Shown: positions 14,742 to 24,074, numbered from the stretch's first letter. The stretch is 36,947 nt of DNA from Candidatus Dormiibacterota bacterium (GCA_027306885.1 DAHUYV010000081.1:1-36947); one strand, 5' to 3'. Notes: a model not told the origin generated them from the sequence alone. Translations and numbers: made by a program.

Positions 14742-17700
14742 TCAGTGGTAGTCGTGGGAGGTGGACGGTGTCACCCCGGCCGGCGCCTCGGGCAGGGGCA
14801 GCAAACGTTCCACCGCCAGGCTGACCACCCCATCCGCCGCCCGGATCACTCCCTGGGCGCAGATGAGCGGCTGGTGATGAGCCAGCTGGCGGTGTCGGCG
14901 GTGGACCTCGGGAGGGATCACCAGGTCCAGATGCCCTGTCTCGTCGGCCAGGGTGAAGAATCGCATCCCCTTGGCTGAGGGCGGCGCCTGGCGGGTGATC
15001 ACCAGGCCGAGCACCGTGAGCCGGGCGCCATGCCCGGCAGTGCGAGCCTCCGCCAGGCGCACCGCGCCGAGGGCGGAGAGTCGAGGCCGCAGCAGCTCCA
15101 CCGGATGGGGCCCGGTGCTGAGGCCCAGGAACCGGTAGTCAATCCCCAGCTTGTCGGCGGTGGACATGGGGGGCAGCGCTGGCGCCGGCGCCGGGAGGGG
15201 CAGGAGCCATCCCTGCTCCGGGGCGGCCAGCTCGTCCTCGACCTGTCGCAGGCGCCAGAGCAGCTCCCGGCGCGGTACGGCGAAACTGTCCAGCGCCCCC
15301 ACCAGAACCAGCGCCGAAAGGGGATCCCTGGGCAGGGCGGTGCGGCGCCAGAAGTCCTCCGGGCTCTGGTATGCCCCCAGCTCCCGCTCCGCATCCAGCC
15401 GCTCCCGCCAGGTCTCACCGACCCCCTTCACGTAGTTGAAGCCGAGCCGCACCGCCAGCCCCCCCTCCTCTTCCTCCAGGCGACAGCGGGAGCGGGAGCG
15501 GTTGACATCGACCGGCAGCACGGTCACACCCCGGCGCCGAGCATCGTCCACCAGCACCGCGGGGTGGTAGAAGCCCATCGGCTGGTGGTTGAGCAGCCCG
15601 ACCAGGTAGGCGGCGGGATGGTGCAGGCGCAGCCAGGCGGTCTCATAGGCGGTGCGGGCGAAGGCTGCGGCATGGCTGCGGCAGAATCCGAACTCGGCGA
15701 ACCCCCGGACCGCATCGAAGAGCTGGGCCGCCACCGCCGGCCCCACCCCCCGGGCCCGGCATCCCTCCAGGAAGTCGCCCTCCAACGAGGCCATCTCCAC
15801 CCGGGAGCGGTGCCGGTTCATGGCCCTCCGGAAGCGGTCGGCCTGGCCGGCGCTGAACCCGGCCACGCCCATGGCGATCTCCAGGATCTGCTCCTGGTAG
15901 AGGATCACCCCCAGGCTGTCGCGCAGGATCGGCTCCAGCAAGGGGTGCAGGTAGGTCACCGGCTCCCTTCCCTGACGCCGGCTGAGGTAGGGGTGGACGG
16001 CCCTCCCCTGGATGGGTCCGGGCCTGATGAGGGCGACCTCCACCACCAGATCGTTGAACTCTCGGGGCTGCGCCCGGGGGAGGGTCTGCAGCTGGGCTCG
16101 GGACTCGATCTGGAACACCCCCACGGTGTCGGCCCTCGCGCACATCGCATACACCTCGGGGTCGGCCAGGTCGAGGCCGGCCAGGTCGGGACGTCCGGCG
16201 CCGACCCGCTCCAGCTCGAGGAGGGTCTCCTCAACCGCCGACAGGGTGCGCAGCCCCAGCAGGTCGATCTTGATCAGCCCCAGGTCCTCGACGTCGTCCT
16301 TGTCGAACTGGACCACGACCCGCCCGGTCCGGGTGGCCCGCTCCAGGGGGGCCAGGTCCCAGAGCGGCTCCCCGGTCACCAGCATCCCCCCCACGTGGAT
16401 GGAGAGGTGACGCGGCACCCCCACCACCTCCTCAACCATCTCGGCGAACTGGCGCCATGCCTGCCCTGACATCGCCCGGCCCGGCGCCTCACCGGCCACC
16501 GCCAGGACTCTCTCCACCAGGGTTGTCCCCTCCTCCCCGAGGTCCCGGTCCACCGCTCTCGCCAACTTCTCCAGGAGCGGGGGCGGGATCCCGAGGGCCG
16601 CCCCCACCTGCCGGAGCGCCAACCGCAGCCGGAAGGTGATCACGGTGCAGACCATCCCGGTGCGCTCCTCGCCGTAGGTGTCGTACACGTGCTGGATCAG
16701 CCGCTCCCGATGAGTGGTGGACACATCGATGTCGATGTCCGGGGTGCTCTCCATCTCCTCATGGAGGAAACGCTCGAAGAGGAGGTGGTGGGCCAGCGGG
16801 TCGACCCTGGTGATGCCCAGCAGGTAGGCCACCAGGCTGTCGGCGGCAGAGCCCCTGCCCTGGGCTGGGATCCCCTCTCGCCGGGCGTACTCCATGATCT
16901 CGGCGACGATGAGGAAGAACTCCGCCAGCCGGCACTTGCGGATCACCTGCAGCTCATGGGCCAGCCGGGACTCGACCTCCTCACCCGCCAGCCGGTAGCG
17001 GGCGGGGAGCCCCTGGCGGCACAGCTGCTCCAGCCGCCCATCCGGGGTGACGCCCTCGGGCAGGGTGAGCCCGGGGAAACGGCTGTGGCGGAAGTTCAGG
17101 TCAAGCTCCGCCCGCGCCGCCAGCTCCTCGGCGCCGGAGAACGCCTGTGGATAGGGCAGAAGCTCCGCCAGCTCTTCGGCGGAGCGCATCCAGTACTCGT
17201 GGTTGGGCCGCAGCCAGCCCCGCTCCGCGGCCTCCTCCAGGGTGCAACCGTGTCGGATGGCGGCGAGCACGTCCAGGAGCCTTCCCTCCTGGAGGCGGGC
17301 GTAGCGGGGAGCAGAGCTGGCCAGCAGGGGTATTCCAACTTCGGCGGCCAGCTCGACGGTCTCGGCCGCCAGCCAGTCGTCCGCGGGGTGCAGGTGGTGC
17401 TGGAGGCAGAGGTAGAGCCGACCGGGAGCCAGAGCCTCGCGGAGAGCCAGAGCGGCGTCCCGGGCCGAGTCCCGCCCGCCCCGCCGCAGCGCCAGGCTCA
17501 AGGGGCTGTGGGGGCCACCCAGCAGCACCGTGCAGCGGTCCACCTCCTCAGGGCGCACCCGATGCTCGTCCGCCACCAGAGGCGCGAGCCCCCGTCGCAT
17601 CCTCTCGCTCACCCCGGTTGAGGGCTGCGCGTCCCTGGCCCGGGAGGCGTCGGGACCCGCCGCCCGGGCCAGGGGCTCCTCCAGCCCGCTGAGGGTCAGC

Positions 17701-18023
17701 CGGGACGCCCCCTTGACGCCGGCCAGCTGAGCACGGCTGACCGCGCGGCAGAGCTGCTGGTATGAGGGGCGGTCGGTCGCCATCAGCACCAGCCGGCCCC
17801 CGCCGGCAAGGTTCAGCTCGGCTCCGACCATGGAGCGCATCCCGTGCTGCCGCGCGGCCCGAACCAGCCGCACGGCTCCATACAAACCGCCTCGATCGAC
17901 CAGGCCGATGGCCGGCATGCCCAGCTCGGAAGCCCGCTCCACCAGCGCCTCCGGGGCGCTGGCCCCCTCCAGGAACGAGAAGTAGGAACGCGCCCAGCAC
18001 TCCGCGTAGCGGTCCCCGGTCAT
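14742..18023 (-). CDS. dnaE2: Error-prone DNA polymerase III alpha subunit DnaE2
   Basis: A 1093-residue C-family polymerase that performs mutagenic translesion synthesis with ImuA/ImuB. Order: N-terminal PHP domain, polymerase palm with TPDIDIDVS (two catalytic Asp, about residue 430) and LIKIDLLGLRTL (third Asp, about 585), fingers with PGPIQGRAVHPYL and LGVILYQEQ, a helix-hairpin-helix region (NYVKGVGETW), an OB-fold, and the DnaE2-type tail TSHDYH. The PHP metal sites are degenerate: the usual HxHS reads WARS and the usual DHDG reads DRGG. The start at 18023 is chosen because a LexA box and -10 box lie directly upstream. A start at 18053 would lie inside the operator. Predicted SOS-inducible. 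Confidence 0.95.
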   Translation of the reverse strand: MTGDRYAECWARSYFSFLEGASAPEALVERASELGMPAIGLVDRGGLYGAVRLVRAARQHGMRSMVGAELNLAGGGRLVLMATDRPSYQQLCRAVSRAQLAGVKGASRLTLSGLEEPLARAAGPDASRARDAQPSTGVSERMRRGLAPLVADEHRVRPEEVDRCTVLLGGPHSPLSLALRRGGRDSARDAALALREALAPGRLYLCLQHHLHPADDWLAAETVELAAEVGIPLLASSAPRYARLQEGRLLDVLAAIRHGCTLEEAAERGWLRPNHEYWMRSAEELAELLPYPQAFSGAEELAARAELDLNFRHSRFPGLTLPEGVTPDGRLEQLCRQGLPARYRLAGEEVESRLAHELQVIRKCRLAEFFLIVAEIMEYARREGIPAQGRGSAADSLVAYLLGITRVDPLAHHLLFERFLHEEMESTPDIDIDVSTTHRERLIQHVYDTYGEERTGMVCTVITFRLRLALRQVGAALGIPPPLLEKLARAVDRDLGEEGTTLVERVLAVAGEAPGRAMSGQAWRQFAEMVEEVVGVPRHLSIHVGGMLVTGEPLWDLAPLERATRTGRVVVQFDKDDVEDLGLIKIDLLGLRTLSAVEETLLELERVGAGRPDLAGLDLADPEVYAMCARADTVGVFQIESRAQLQTLPRAQPREFNDLVVEVALIRPGPIQGRAVHPYLSRRQGREPVTYLHPLLEPILRDSLGVILYQEQILEIAMGVAGFSAGQADRFRRAMNRHRSRVEMASLEGDFLEGCRARGVGPAVAAQLFDAVRGFAEFGFCRSHAAAFARTAYETAWLRLHHPAAYLVGLLNHQPMGFYHPAVLVDDARRRGVTVLPVDVNRSRSRCRLEEEEGGLAVRLGFNYVKGVGETWRERLDAERELGAYQSPEDFWRRTALPRDPLSALVLVGALDSFAVPRRELLWRLRQVEDELAAPEQGWLLPLPAPAPALPPMSTADKLGIDYRFLGLSTGPHPVELLRPRLSALGAVRLAEARTAGHGARLTVLGLVITRQAPPSAKGMRFFTLADETGHLDLVIPPEVHRRHRQLAHHQPLICAQGVIRAADGVVSLAVERLLPLPEAPAGVTPSTSHDYH

Positions 18024-18029
18024 CTCGCA

Positions 18030-18035
18030 ATGATA
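18030..18035 (-). promoter_or_regulatory. -10 box of the dnaE2 promoter (leaderless)
   Basis: TATCAT on the minus strand, 6 nt before the dnaE2 ATG at 18023 and 1 nt from the LexA box. A LexA dimer bound there would block polymerase. Confidence 0.65.
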
Positions 18036-18036
18036 G

Positions 18037-18050
18037 CGAACGTTTGTTCC
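18037..18050. promoter_or_regulatory. LexA (SOS) box upstream of dnaE2
   Basis: CGAACGTTTGTTCC matches the Gram-positive/actinobacterial LexA operator CGAAC-N4-GTTC at every conserved base of the two half-sites. It sits immediately upstream of the dnaE2 -10 box. A matching site lies before imuA. Confidence 0.85.
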
Positions 18051-18307
18051 CATGGGGATCGACCGCCAGCCCCGTCGGCAAGCGATCGCCGCCGAGGGCC
18101 GGCGATGCCGGTGGACCGACGCCCGGGCCCCAGCCTCCTCCAGGGCAGGCTTGTGGGATCATGCTGGCAACCGATGGTCGCTTCCGCCCGCGTCCGAGCC
18201 GGCGACCAGAGCGGCGTCCGGTGTCGCGGGCCAAAAGTGTGAGCGGGCCACGGCCCCTTGGCGAGCGGCGAAGAGGTGGCCGCACCCCCCCATCGACGCG
18301 ATCCGCC

Positions 18308-19891
18308 GTGCGCGACGCCAGGGATCTGGAATTCGTCTCCAGGGGTCCGGTCGGCCTTGAGCGGCTGAGGGAGGCGCTCGAGCCGGGGGTCCGCCTGGCG
18401 GCCTCGCCGGAGCACGCCGTCACCCATCAGTGGCTGGACACCTTCGACCGGCGCCTGCGGCGGGCCGGGCTCTCCCTGGAGCTGGCCACGGAAGCCGATC
18501 CCGGCCAACCCACCCTCCTGCTGGAGGACCGCGGCGCCCTCTCCGCCTGGAGTGCCCCGGCGAGGCCGGGCGACCGAGCCGCCGGCCGCCGCGCCTGGCG
18601 CCTCGAGGAGCTGGTGGGAGCCGGCCCCATGCTCCGCCGGCTCGCCCCTGCGGTGGGGATCCGGGCCCTGCTCCCGGTCGCCGAGGTGAGCACCCGCACC
18701 CTGGAAGTCCGGGTCCTCGACGCCCAGGACAAGACCACGGTCCGCCTGGTGGTGGAGGAGCGGGTTGGGCCAGTGGCCCCCGACGAGCTTCCCCGCGTGC
18801 GGGTGGTCGTCGGCCCCCTGACCGGGTACCGGCGACACTCCGACCGCTTGGTGGCAAGGCTGCGCCGTCTGGCCGAGCTGGAGCCCTTCTCCGGAGGCTG
18901 GCCGGCGCTTCTGCCGAGCTTGGCGAAGACTCCCGCCGAGGTGCCGGCGGGACCGAGGCTGACCCCGGGGCTGGAGTCGGCGCAGGTGGTCCGGCAGATC
19001 CTCGCCAGGCTGCTAGCCGCGGCCGTCGCCAACGCCCCCGGAGTCGTCGCCGATTGGGATACTGAGTTCCTGCACGATCTCCGGGTGTCGGTCCGCAGGG
19101 CGCGTTCAGCGCTCAAGCTGCTGGGAGACTGCCTGGACTCCAGGGAGGCCTCGCCTCTGGCGGCGGACCTCAAGTGGATGGGCGACCTCACCACCCCGAC
19201 CCGGGACCTCGACGTCCACCTGCTGGCAGTGAGCGCGGGTGGGGAGTGGCACCTGGACCCCCTTCTGGCCGCCCCTCTCGTCCCCTACCTGCAGGCCCGG
19301 CGGGCGGCGGCCCGGCGGCAGCTGGTCCGGGGGCTGCGGTCGGCGCGCTGGAACCGGGCCCAGCGGCGCTGGGAGGAGATCGCCCGGCCCCGACCGCCGG
19401 CCGGGGGTGGACCGGGAGCCGTGCCCATCGGAGAGCTCGCCGGAACCCGCATCGCCCTCGCCTACCGCCGGGCACGGCGCGCGGGGATCCACATCGAGGA
19501 CGACTCTCCGCCCGAGATGCTGCACACCCTCCGCAAGCGCTGCAAGGAGCTGCGCTACCTGCTGGAGTTCTTCGCCCCACTGCTGGAGGGCCCTCCTTTT
19601 CTCGGACTCCTCAGCCAGCTCCGGGCCCTCCAGGACTGCCTCGGCGAGTTCCAGGACACCCAGGTCCAGGCCGCCACCCTGAGGGAGCTCGCCGCTGAGA
19701 TGCTGGCCGACCCGACGGCCGGGGCGGAGGCGGTGATGGGATTGGGAACCGTCGACCAGACGCTGGCCGAGCGCCGCCGCCGGGCCCGGGCCGAGTTCGC
19801 CAGCCGCTTCCACGACTTCGCCCGGCCGCGGACCCGCCGAGCGGTGGCAGCCCTGCAACCAGGGGGACGGCCGGCGCCGATGCCCACTTGA
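18308..19891 (+). CDS. CHAD domain protein with degenerate CYTH-like N-terminal domain
   Basis: A 527-residue protein. The N-terminal part (residues about 4-190) follows the CYTH layout (HQWLDTFDRRLRRAGLSLEL, PTLLLEDRG, VRLVVEERV), but the catalytic ExExK motif expected at the start is absent (RDLEFVSR). The C-terminal part (about 220-510) is a CHAD helical domain with conserved His and basic residues (LHDLRVSVRRARSALKLL, TRDLDVHLLAV, MLHTLRKRCKELRYLLEFF). CHAD domains bind polyphosphate and several locate to polyphosphate granules. The GTG at 18308 starts right at the CYTH-like domain; ATG at 18161 and GTG at 18221 are longer alternatives. Its stop overlaps the ParA gene by 4 bp (TTGA). The 284 bp between dnaE2 and this gene hold the LexA box; I see nothing else there. 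Confidence 0.87.
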   Translation: MRDARDLEFVSRGPVGLERLREALEPGVRLAASPEHAVTHQWLDTFDRRLRRAGLSLELATEADPGQPTLLLEDRGALSAWSAPARPGDRAAGRRAWRLEELVGAGPMLRRLAPAVGIRALLPVAEVSTRTLEVRVLDAQDKTTVRLVVEERVGPVAPDELPRVRVVVGPLTGYRRHSDRLVARLRRLAELEPFSGGWPALLPSLAKTPAEVPAGPRLTPGLESAQVVRQILARLLAAAVANAPGVVADWDTEFLHDLRVSVRRARSALKLLGDCLDSREASPLAADLKWMGDLTTPTRDLDVHLLAVSAGGEWHLDPLLAAPLVPYLQARRAAARRQLVRGLRSARWNRAQRRWEEIARPRPPAGGGPGAVPIGELAGTRIALAYRRARRAGIHIEDDSPPEMLHTLRKRCKELRYLLEFFAPLLEGPPFLGLLSQLRALQDCLGEFQDTQVQAATLRELAAEMLADPTAGAEAVMGLGTVDQTLAERRRRARAEFASRFHDFARPRTRRAVAALQPGGRPAPMPT

Positions 19892-20634
19892 GAGTCGTCG
19901 CCGCGTACAACATCAAGGGCGGGGTGGGAAAGACCTCGGCCGCCGTGAACCTGGCATTCCTCGGCGCCCGGGACGGATATCGGACGCTGATCTGGGACCT
20001 CGATCCCCAGGGCGGGGCGACCTTCCTATTCCGGGTGCGACCCCGGGTCAAGGGCGGGGTCCGAACGCTGGTGCGGCGCCGGAGCCGGCTGGCGGCCCAG
20101 GTCAAGAGCACCGACTTCGACAATCTGGACCTGCTCCCGGCGGACTTCTCCTACCGCAACCTCGATCTCGCCCTGGACCAGGCGAGGCGCCCCACCCGCC
20201 GGCTGGCCGAGCTCGTGGCGCCGCTCAGCGACCACTACGACCTGCTGATCATGGACTGCCCGCCGAGCGCCTCCCTCGTCTCCGAGGGGGTTCTGCGGGC
20301 GGCAGACACCCTTCTGGTGCCCCTGGTCCCCGCCACTCTCTCACTGCGGACGTTGGATCAGCTGACCCACTTCGTGGGGCAGGTCAAGCCACCCCGCCCA
20401 CGGGTCCTGCCCTTCCTCTCGATGGTCGATCGCCGCCGCCGCCTGCACCGGGACCTGGCCGCCCAGCTCCGAGGGCAGCTCCCCCACCTCGCCCGGGCGG
20501 AGGTTCCAGCCTCCTCGGCGGTGGAGCAGATGGGGCCGCGGCGAGCGCCGGTGGTGACGTTCGCGCCGAGGGCCCCGGCGGCCGTCGCCTACCGGGACCT
20601 GTGGCAGCAGGTGCTCGAACTCGGGGAGCGGTAG
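19888..20634 (+). CDS. ParA/MinD-family partitioning ATPase
   Basis: A 248-residue P-loop ATPase. The deviant Walker A KGGVGKTS, with the signature Lys two residues after NI, lies at about residues 10-17. Switch I/Walker A' is WDLDPQGGATF, Walker B is LLIMDCPPSASL, and LVPLVPATLSLRTL follows. Such ATPases form ATP-dependent dimers that coat the nucleoid and move a cargo: chromosomes or plasmids with ParB, or chemoreceptor arrays and carboxysomes with dedicated adaptors. No parB or parS-like site is adjacent. It starts with TTG in a 4-bp overlap with the CHAD gene, so the two are made together. That points to the CHAD protein, or what it binds, as cargo or adaptor. Confidence 0.88.
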   Translation: MRVVAAYNIKGGVGKTSAAVNLAFLGARDGYRTLIWDLDPQGGATFLFRVRPRVKGGVRTLVRRRSRLAAQVKSTDFDNLDLLPADFSYRNLDLALDQARRPTRRLAELVAPLSDHYDLLIMDCPPSASLVSEGVLRAADTLLVPLVPATLSLRTLDQLTHFVGQVKPPRPRVLPFLSMVDRRRRLHRDLAAQLRGQLPHLARAEVPASSAVEQMGPRRAPVVTFAPRAPAAVAYRDLWQQVLELGER

Positions 20635-20649
20635 GCGGTACGGCTGCGG

Positions 20650-20673
20650 GGAGGGCGCGCCGACCGCGCCTCC
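20650..20673 (+). terminator. GC-rich hairpin after the CHAD-ParA operon
   Basis: GGAGGGCGCG pairs with CGCGCCTCC with one bulged base and a short loop, 16 bp after the ParA stop. No T-run follows, so termination is only a possibility. Confidence 0.35.
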
Positions 20674-20715
20674 GGGCCGGCGCGCGCCGGGTCACTCCGC
20701 GCCCGGTTGACCCGG

Positions 20716-20721
20716 TAGGCT
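20716..20721 (+). promoter_or_regulatory. Candidate -10 box for the MFS transporter gene
   Basis: TAGGCT lies 46 bp before the GTG at 20768. The intervening leader carries AAAGGAGG at 20753-20760, 7 nt before the GTG, which fixes the start. This is one of the few clearly leadered genes here. Confidence 0.4.
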
Positions 20722-20767
20722 GGGCCGCCTGGGCAGCTGTCCGTCCACCGCCAAAGGAGGCCCGCAA

Positions 20768-21988
20768 GTGGCAGCCCCAGCTCGGATTCGCACCCCTCCC
20801 ACCTGGCGTACCGGGGACGTCTGGGCGATCTCCCTCTCGGCCTGCTTCGCCGACCTCGGCTACCAGTCGGTGCTGGCGGCGTTCCCGCTGTTTCTGGTCC
20901 TCGACCTCCATCAGCCGGTGTTCCTCTTCGGGCTTGCCAGCGCTCTCAGCTACGGTGGCGGCACCGTCTTCTCGCTCCTCGGCGCCCGGCTTGGCGACCG
21001 CTTCGGGCACCGCCGGGTGGCGCTCCTGGGCAACTCCCTCATCCCCCTGCTGTCCCTCAGCGCCCTGACCCAGAGCCCGGCGGCCGCCATCGGGCTGCTC
21101 ACCGGCGGCTGGTGGTTCCGCAATCTGCGCAGCCCGTCTCGCCGGGTGATGCTCACCGAGGCGGTGCCCGACATCCGGGACCGGAACTCCGCCTTTGGTT
21201 TCCTCCATGCGCTGGACGTGGGAGGCGGCGCGCTGGCAGGGATCTGGGTGCTGGTGGCGGTCTCGGTCCACCTCCAGTACCGGTGGATCTTCCTCGCCAC
21301 TGTGGTCCCCTTGCTGGCCTCCACCTTCGCCCTCTCAAGGGCCAAGACCGGCGCCCGGGTCGGCCCCACGCCCACCACCCTGGTCGCGGCCCCGTCGACA
21401 AGACCCCTGCCCGGGGCGCGGGCGGTGCTGCTGGGCGCGACGCTGTACGGCTTCACCTTCTACGCAGTGGGCTTCCCGGTGCTGACCGTCGCCCAGGGCA
21501 GCGGCAGTGCGGTGGCCGCCCTGGGCGCGTTCCTGGTCTTCCAGGCGGTGTCCGCCGCGACCGGCTATTTACTGCCCGGCCACTTAGGGGCCACCCTGGC
21601 CCGCCGCTTCGCGGATCTGGGGTGGCTGGGGTACGGAGGTGGCGCCCTGGGTGCCGCCGTGGTCGCCATCGGATACACCGCCCACCTGGGCCTGGCGGTC
21701 CTCCTCCTCGGGGTCGCCCTGCTCGGCTTTGGCCTCGGGGTGGTCGAGACCCTGGAGCCCAGCCTGATGTCGGTGCTGCGACCCGGAGGAGCCGCCGGGC
21801 GCGGCTTCGGGGCCCTGTCGGCCGCGCGGAGCTGGGGAGTCTTTGTCGGCAACCTCGTCATGGGGCTGCTGTACGGGGTGGCGCCGGGCCTGGCCTACGG
21901 GTACGCCGCCCTCCTTGCGGTCGGCGCGGCGGGGGTCGTCGTCGGCGCGGTGCCCTCCGCCCGCCGGGCCGACGAGCGGGTCAGCTGA
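20768..21988 (+). CDS. Major facilitator superfamily transporter
   Basis: A 406-residue integral membrane protein with about twelve membrane segments. The loop between helices 2 and 3 contains the MFS motif GARLGDRFGHRRVAL, and a central charged loop (SRAKTGARVGPTPTT) divides the two halves. The region WWFRNLRSPSRRVMLTEAVP is typical of efflux-type MFS members. The GTG at 20768 is supported by a strong ribosome binding site. No substrate can be named; the nearest neighbours (ParA upstream, convergent ftsH downstream) give no clue. It ends 17 bp from the converging ftsH stop. Confidence 0.9.
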   Translation: MAAPARIRTPPTWRTGDVWAISLSACFADLGYQSVLAAFPLFLVLDLHQPVFLFGLASALSYGGGTVFSLLGARLGDRFGHRRVALLGNSLIPLLSLSALTQSPAAAIGLLTGGWWFRNLRSPSRRVMLTEAVPDIRDRNSAFGFLHALDVGGGALAGIWVLVAVSVHLQYRWIFLATVVPLLASTFALSRAKTGARVGPTPTTLVAAPSTRPLPGARAVLLGATLYGFTFYAVGFPVLTVAQGSGSAVAALGAFLVFQAVSAATGYLLPGHLGATLARRFADLGWLGYGGGALGAAVVAIGYTAHLGLAVLLLGVALLGFGLGVVETLEPSLMSVLRPGGAAGRGFGALSAARSWGVFVGNLVMGLLYGVAPGLAYGYAALLAVGAAGVVVGAVPSARRADERVS

Positions 21989-22005
21989 TCCCGCGGGGGA
22001 CCTGA

Positions 22006-24015
22006 TCAGCCTGGCGGTGGCACCTCGATGCTGACCCTGGGGTTGGCGCCGACCGGCTCGGGAGCTGGGACGGTGGTGGGGGTCGCCGGCACGAATGACT
22101 CCGGGGTTGGCTTCGGAGAGAGGCCAGTGACCTGGAGGATGGCCGCCTCCTCCAGCGATTCCTCCCGAAGCAGCGCCTCGGTCAGAGCCACCAGCTTCTC
22201 CCGGTTCTGCTCCAGCAGGCCGACTGCCCTCGCGAAGCACTCGTCGACGATCCGCCGAACCTCGGAGTCGATCACCTGGGCGGTGGCCTCGCTGTACGGA
22301 CGCTGGGCGACCATCACGGTCTGCTGCTCCGGGTCCTCGGCGAGGTTGAGCGGACCCACCTTGGGGCTCATCCCCCAGCGCACCACCATCTGACGGGCGA
22401 TCATCGTCACCTGCTGGAGGTCGCTCTCGGCTCCGGTGGTGACGACCCCGTAGATCAGCTGCTCCGCTGCCCTGCCGCCCAGCGCTCCGACGATCCGGGC
22501 CCTGAGGTAGGTCTCGGGGTAGTTCTGACGGTCATCGACCGGGGCCTGGACCGTGACTCCGAGCGCGCGGCCTCTCGGGATGATCGACACCCGGCGCACC
22601 GGGTCCGCCTCCGGCACCAGAAGGCCGAGGAGGGCGTGACCGGCCTCATGGTAGGCGGTCCGCTCGCGGTCCTCCGGACTGAGGACGATCCGGCGCGCCG
22701 CGCCCAGCAGAACCTTCTGCAGGGACTCGGTGAAGTCCACCATCGTCACCGCCGGCCGGTTCTTCCGAGCGGCCGTCAGGGCCGCCTCGTTGACCAGGTT
22801 GCGCAGCTCCGCTCCCACCAGCCCCGGGGTTTGGGAGGCGAGCCCGTTGAGGTCCACGTCCTCGGCGAGCGGGACCCCCTTGGTGTGGATGCGCAGGATC
22901 GCCGCCCGCCCCACGCGATCCGGGGGCTGCACCATGACCCGGCGATCGAAGCGCCCGGGACGGAGCAGGGCCGCGTCCAGGACATCGGCGCGGTTGGTGG
23001 CGGCGAGGACGATGACGCCCTCCCGGGAGTCAAACCCATCCATCTCGGTGAGGATCTGGTTCAGGGTCTGCTCCCGCTCGTCGTGACCCCCGAAGCTGGG
23101 CCCGACGCTGCGGCTCCGCCCGATGGCGTCCAGCTCGTCGACGAAGATGATCGCCGGCGCCGCCGCCTTGGCCTTGGAGAAGAGGTCGCGAACCCGCGAC
23201 GCTCCCACCCCCACCACCATCTCAATGAACTCCGACGCCGAGATGCTGAAGAAGGGCACCCCGGCCTCCCCGGCGACCGCCCGCGCCAGCAGCGTCTTGC
23301 CGGTGCCGGGCAGGCCCACCAGCAGCACCCCCTTGGGAATGCTCCCGCCCAGCCGCTGGTACTTGGCCGGTTGGCGGAGAAAGTCGACTATCTCCTCGAG
23401 CTCCTCCTTCGCCTCCTCGATACCGGCGACGTCGGCGAAGGTCGTCGCCGGCTTCTCCGGATCGTAGAGGCGCGCCTGGGAGCGGCCCAGGCTGAAGAGC
23501 CCACCGCCGGCGGCCGCGGTGGTCCGCCGCATCAACCACAGGAAAAAGACCAGGAACAGCAGGGTGGGTCCGAAGCTGTAGAGGATCTCCACCAGCGCCG
23601 AGGTCGGCGGGTTGGGGTTCTGGGCGTTGATGGTGACGTTGTGGGCGGTGAGCAGCGATTCCAGCTGCCCTCCGGCGAAGCTCGGCACCTGGGTTGTGAA
23701 GTGCAACGCGGTGTCCTTGCTGGAGTCGGTGGCACCGGTCAGATGCTTGAAAACCCCCTCGATGCTGTCCCCGGTCGCGTTGATGCTGGAGACGTCGTTG
23801 GCCTTCACCTCGGTGACGAAGCGGTTGTAGGGGATGGTGATGGTCTTGGGCCCGGCGGGCGGGAAGAAGACGTTGGCCACCAGCAGGTTGAGCACCAGGA
23901 AGATCCCGACCGGCAGGAGGAACTGGAGGGATCGCCAGACAGGAGAGCGGCGCGGTGGCTCCGGAGAGCCGGACCGCGGCCCTCCCGGGGGGCCGTTCCG
24001 GGGAGATTGGGCCAT
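22006..24015 (-). CDS. ftsH: ATP-dependent zinc metalloprotease FtsH
   Basis: A 669-residue membrane AAA+ protease that degrades misfolded membrane and cytosolic proteins. Two membrane helices (about 30-51 and 144-162) flank an extracytoplasmic domain. The AAA+ module has Walker A GLPGTGKT (234-241), Walker [13 protein letters not shown] and the second region of homology ([22 protein letters not shown]). The peptidase domain has the zinc motif HEAGH (456-460) and the third ligand region in GAESDLQQ. The C-terminal 50 residues are Pro-rich ([19 protein letters not shown]) and variable in the family. It starts from a leaderless promoter and converges on the MFS gene. Confidence 0.97.
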   Translation of the reverse strand: MAQSPRNGPPGGPRSGSPEPPRRSPVWRSLQFLLPVGIFLVLNLLVANVFFPPAGPKTITIPYNRFVTEVKANDVSSINATGDSIEGVFKHLTGATDSSKDTALHFTTQVPSFAGGQLESLLTAHNVTINAQNPNPPTSALVEILYSFGPTLLFLVFFLWLMRRTTAAAGGGLFSLGRSQARLYDPEKPATTFADVAGIEEAKEELEEIVDFLRQPAKYQRLGGSIPKGVLLVGLPGTGKTLLARAVAGEAGVPFFSISASEFIEMVVGVGASRVRDLFSKAKAAAPAIIFVDELDAIGRSRSVGPSFGGHDEREQTLNQILTEMDGFDSREGVIVLAATNRADVLDAALLRPGRFDRRVMVQPPDRVGRAAILRIHTKGVPLAEDVDLNGLASQTPGLVGAELRNLVNEAALTAARKNRPAVTMVDFTESLQKVLLGAARRIVLSPEDRERTAYHEAGHALLGLLVPEADPVRRVSIIPRGRALGVTVQAPVDDRQNYPETYLRARIVGALGGRAAEQLIYGVVTTGAESDLQQVTMIARQMVVRWGMSPKVGPLNLAEDPEQQTVMVAQRPYSEATAQVIDSEVRRIVDECFARAVGLLEQNREKLVALTEALLREESLEEAAILQVTGLSPKPTPESFVPATPTTVPAPEPVGANPRVSIEVPPPG

Positions 24016-24021
24016 GCTCGA

Positions 24022-24027
24022 ACGCTA
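24022..24027 (-). promoter_or_regulatory. Leaderless promoter -10 box for ftsH
   Basis: TAGCGT on the minus strand, 6 nt before the ATG at 24015, with no ribosome binding site between. It fits TAnnnT and the spacing of the other leaderless starts. Confidence 0.5.
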
Positions 24028-24074
24028 GCAGATGCTGGAGGATGCGGCCATCGGGGAGATTTGCCTTGGCCGCC

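Noticed and set aside
18051-18307. Possible N-terminal extension of the CHAD protein or a separate small gene
   Set aside because: The translated sequence is Arg/Pro-rich with no pattern, and no convincing promoter or ribosome binding site was found. The extension is kept only as an alternative start.
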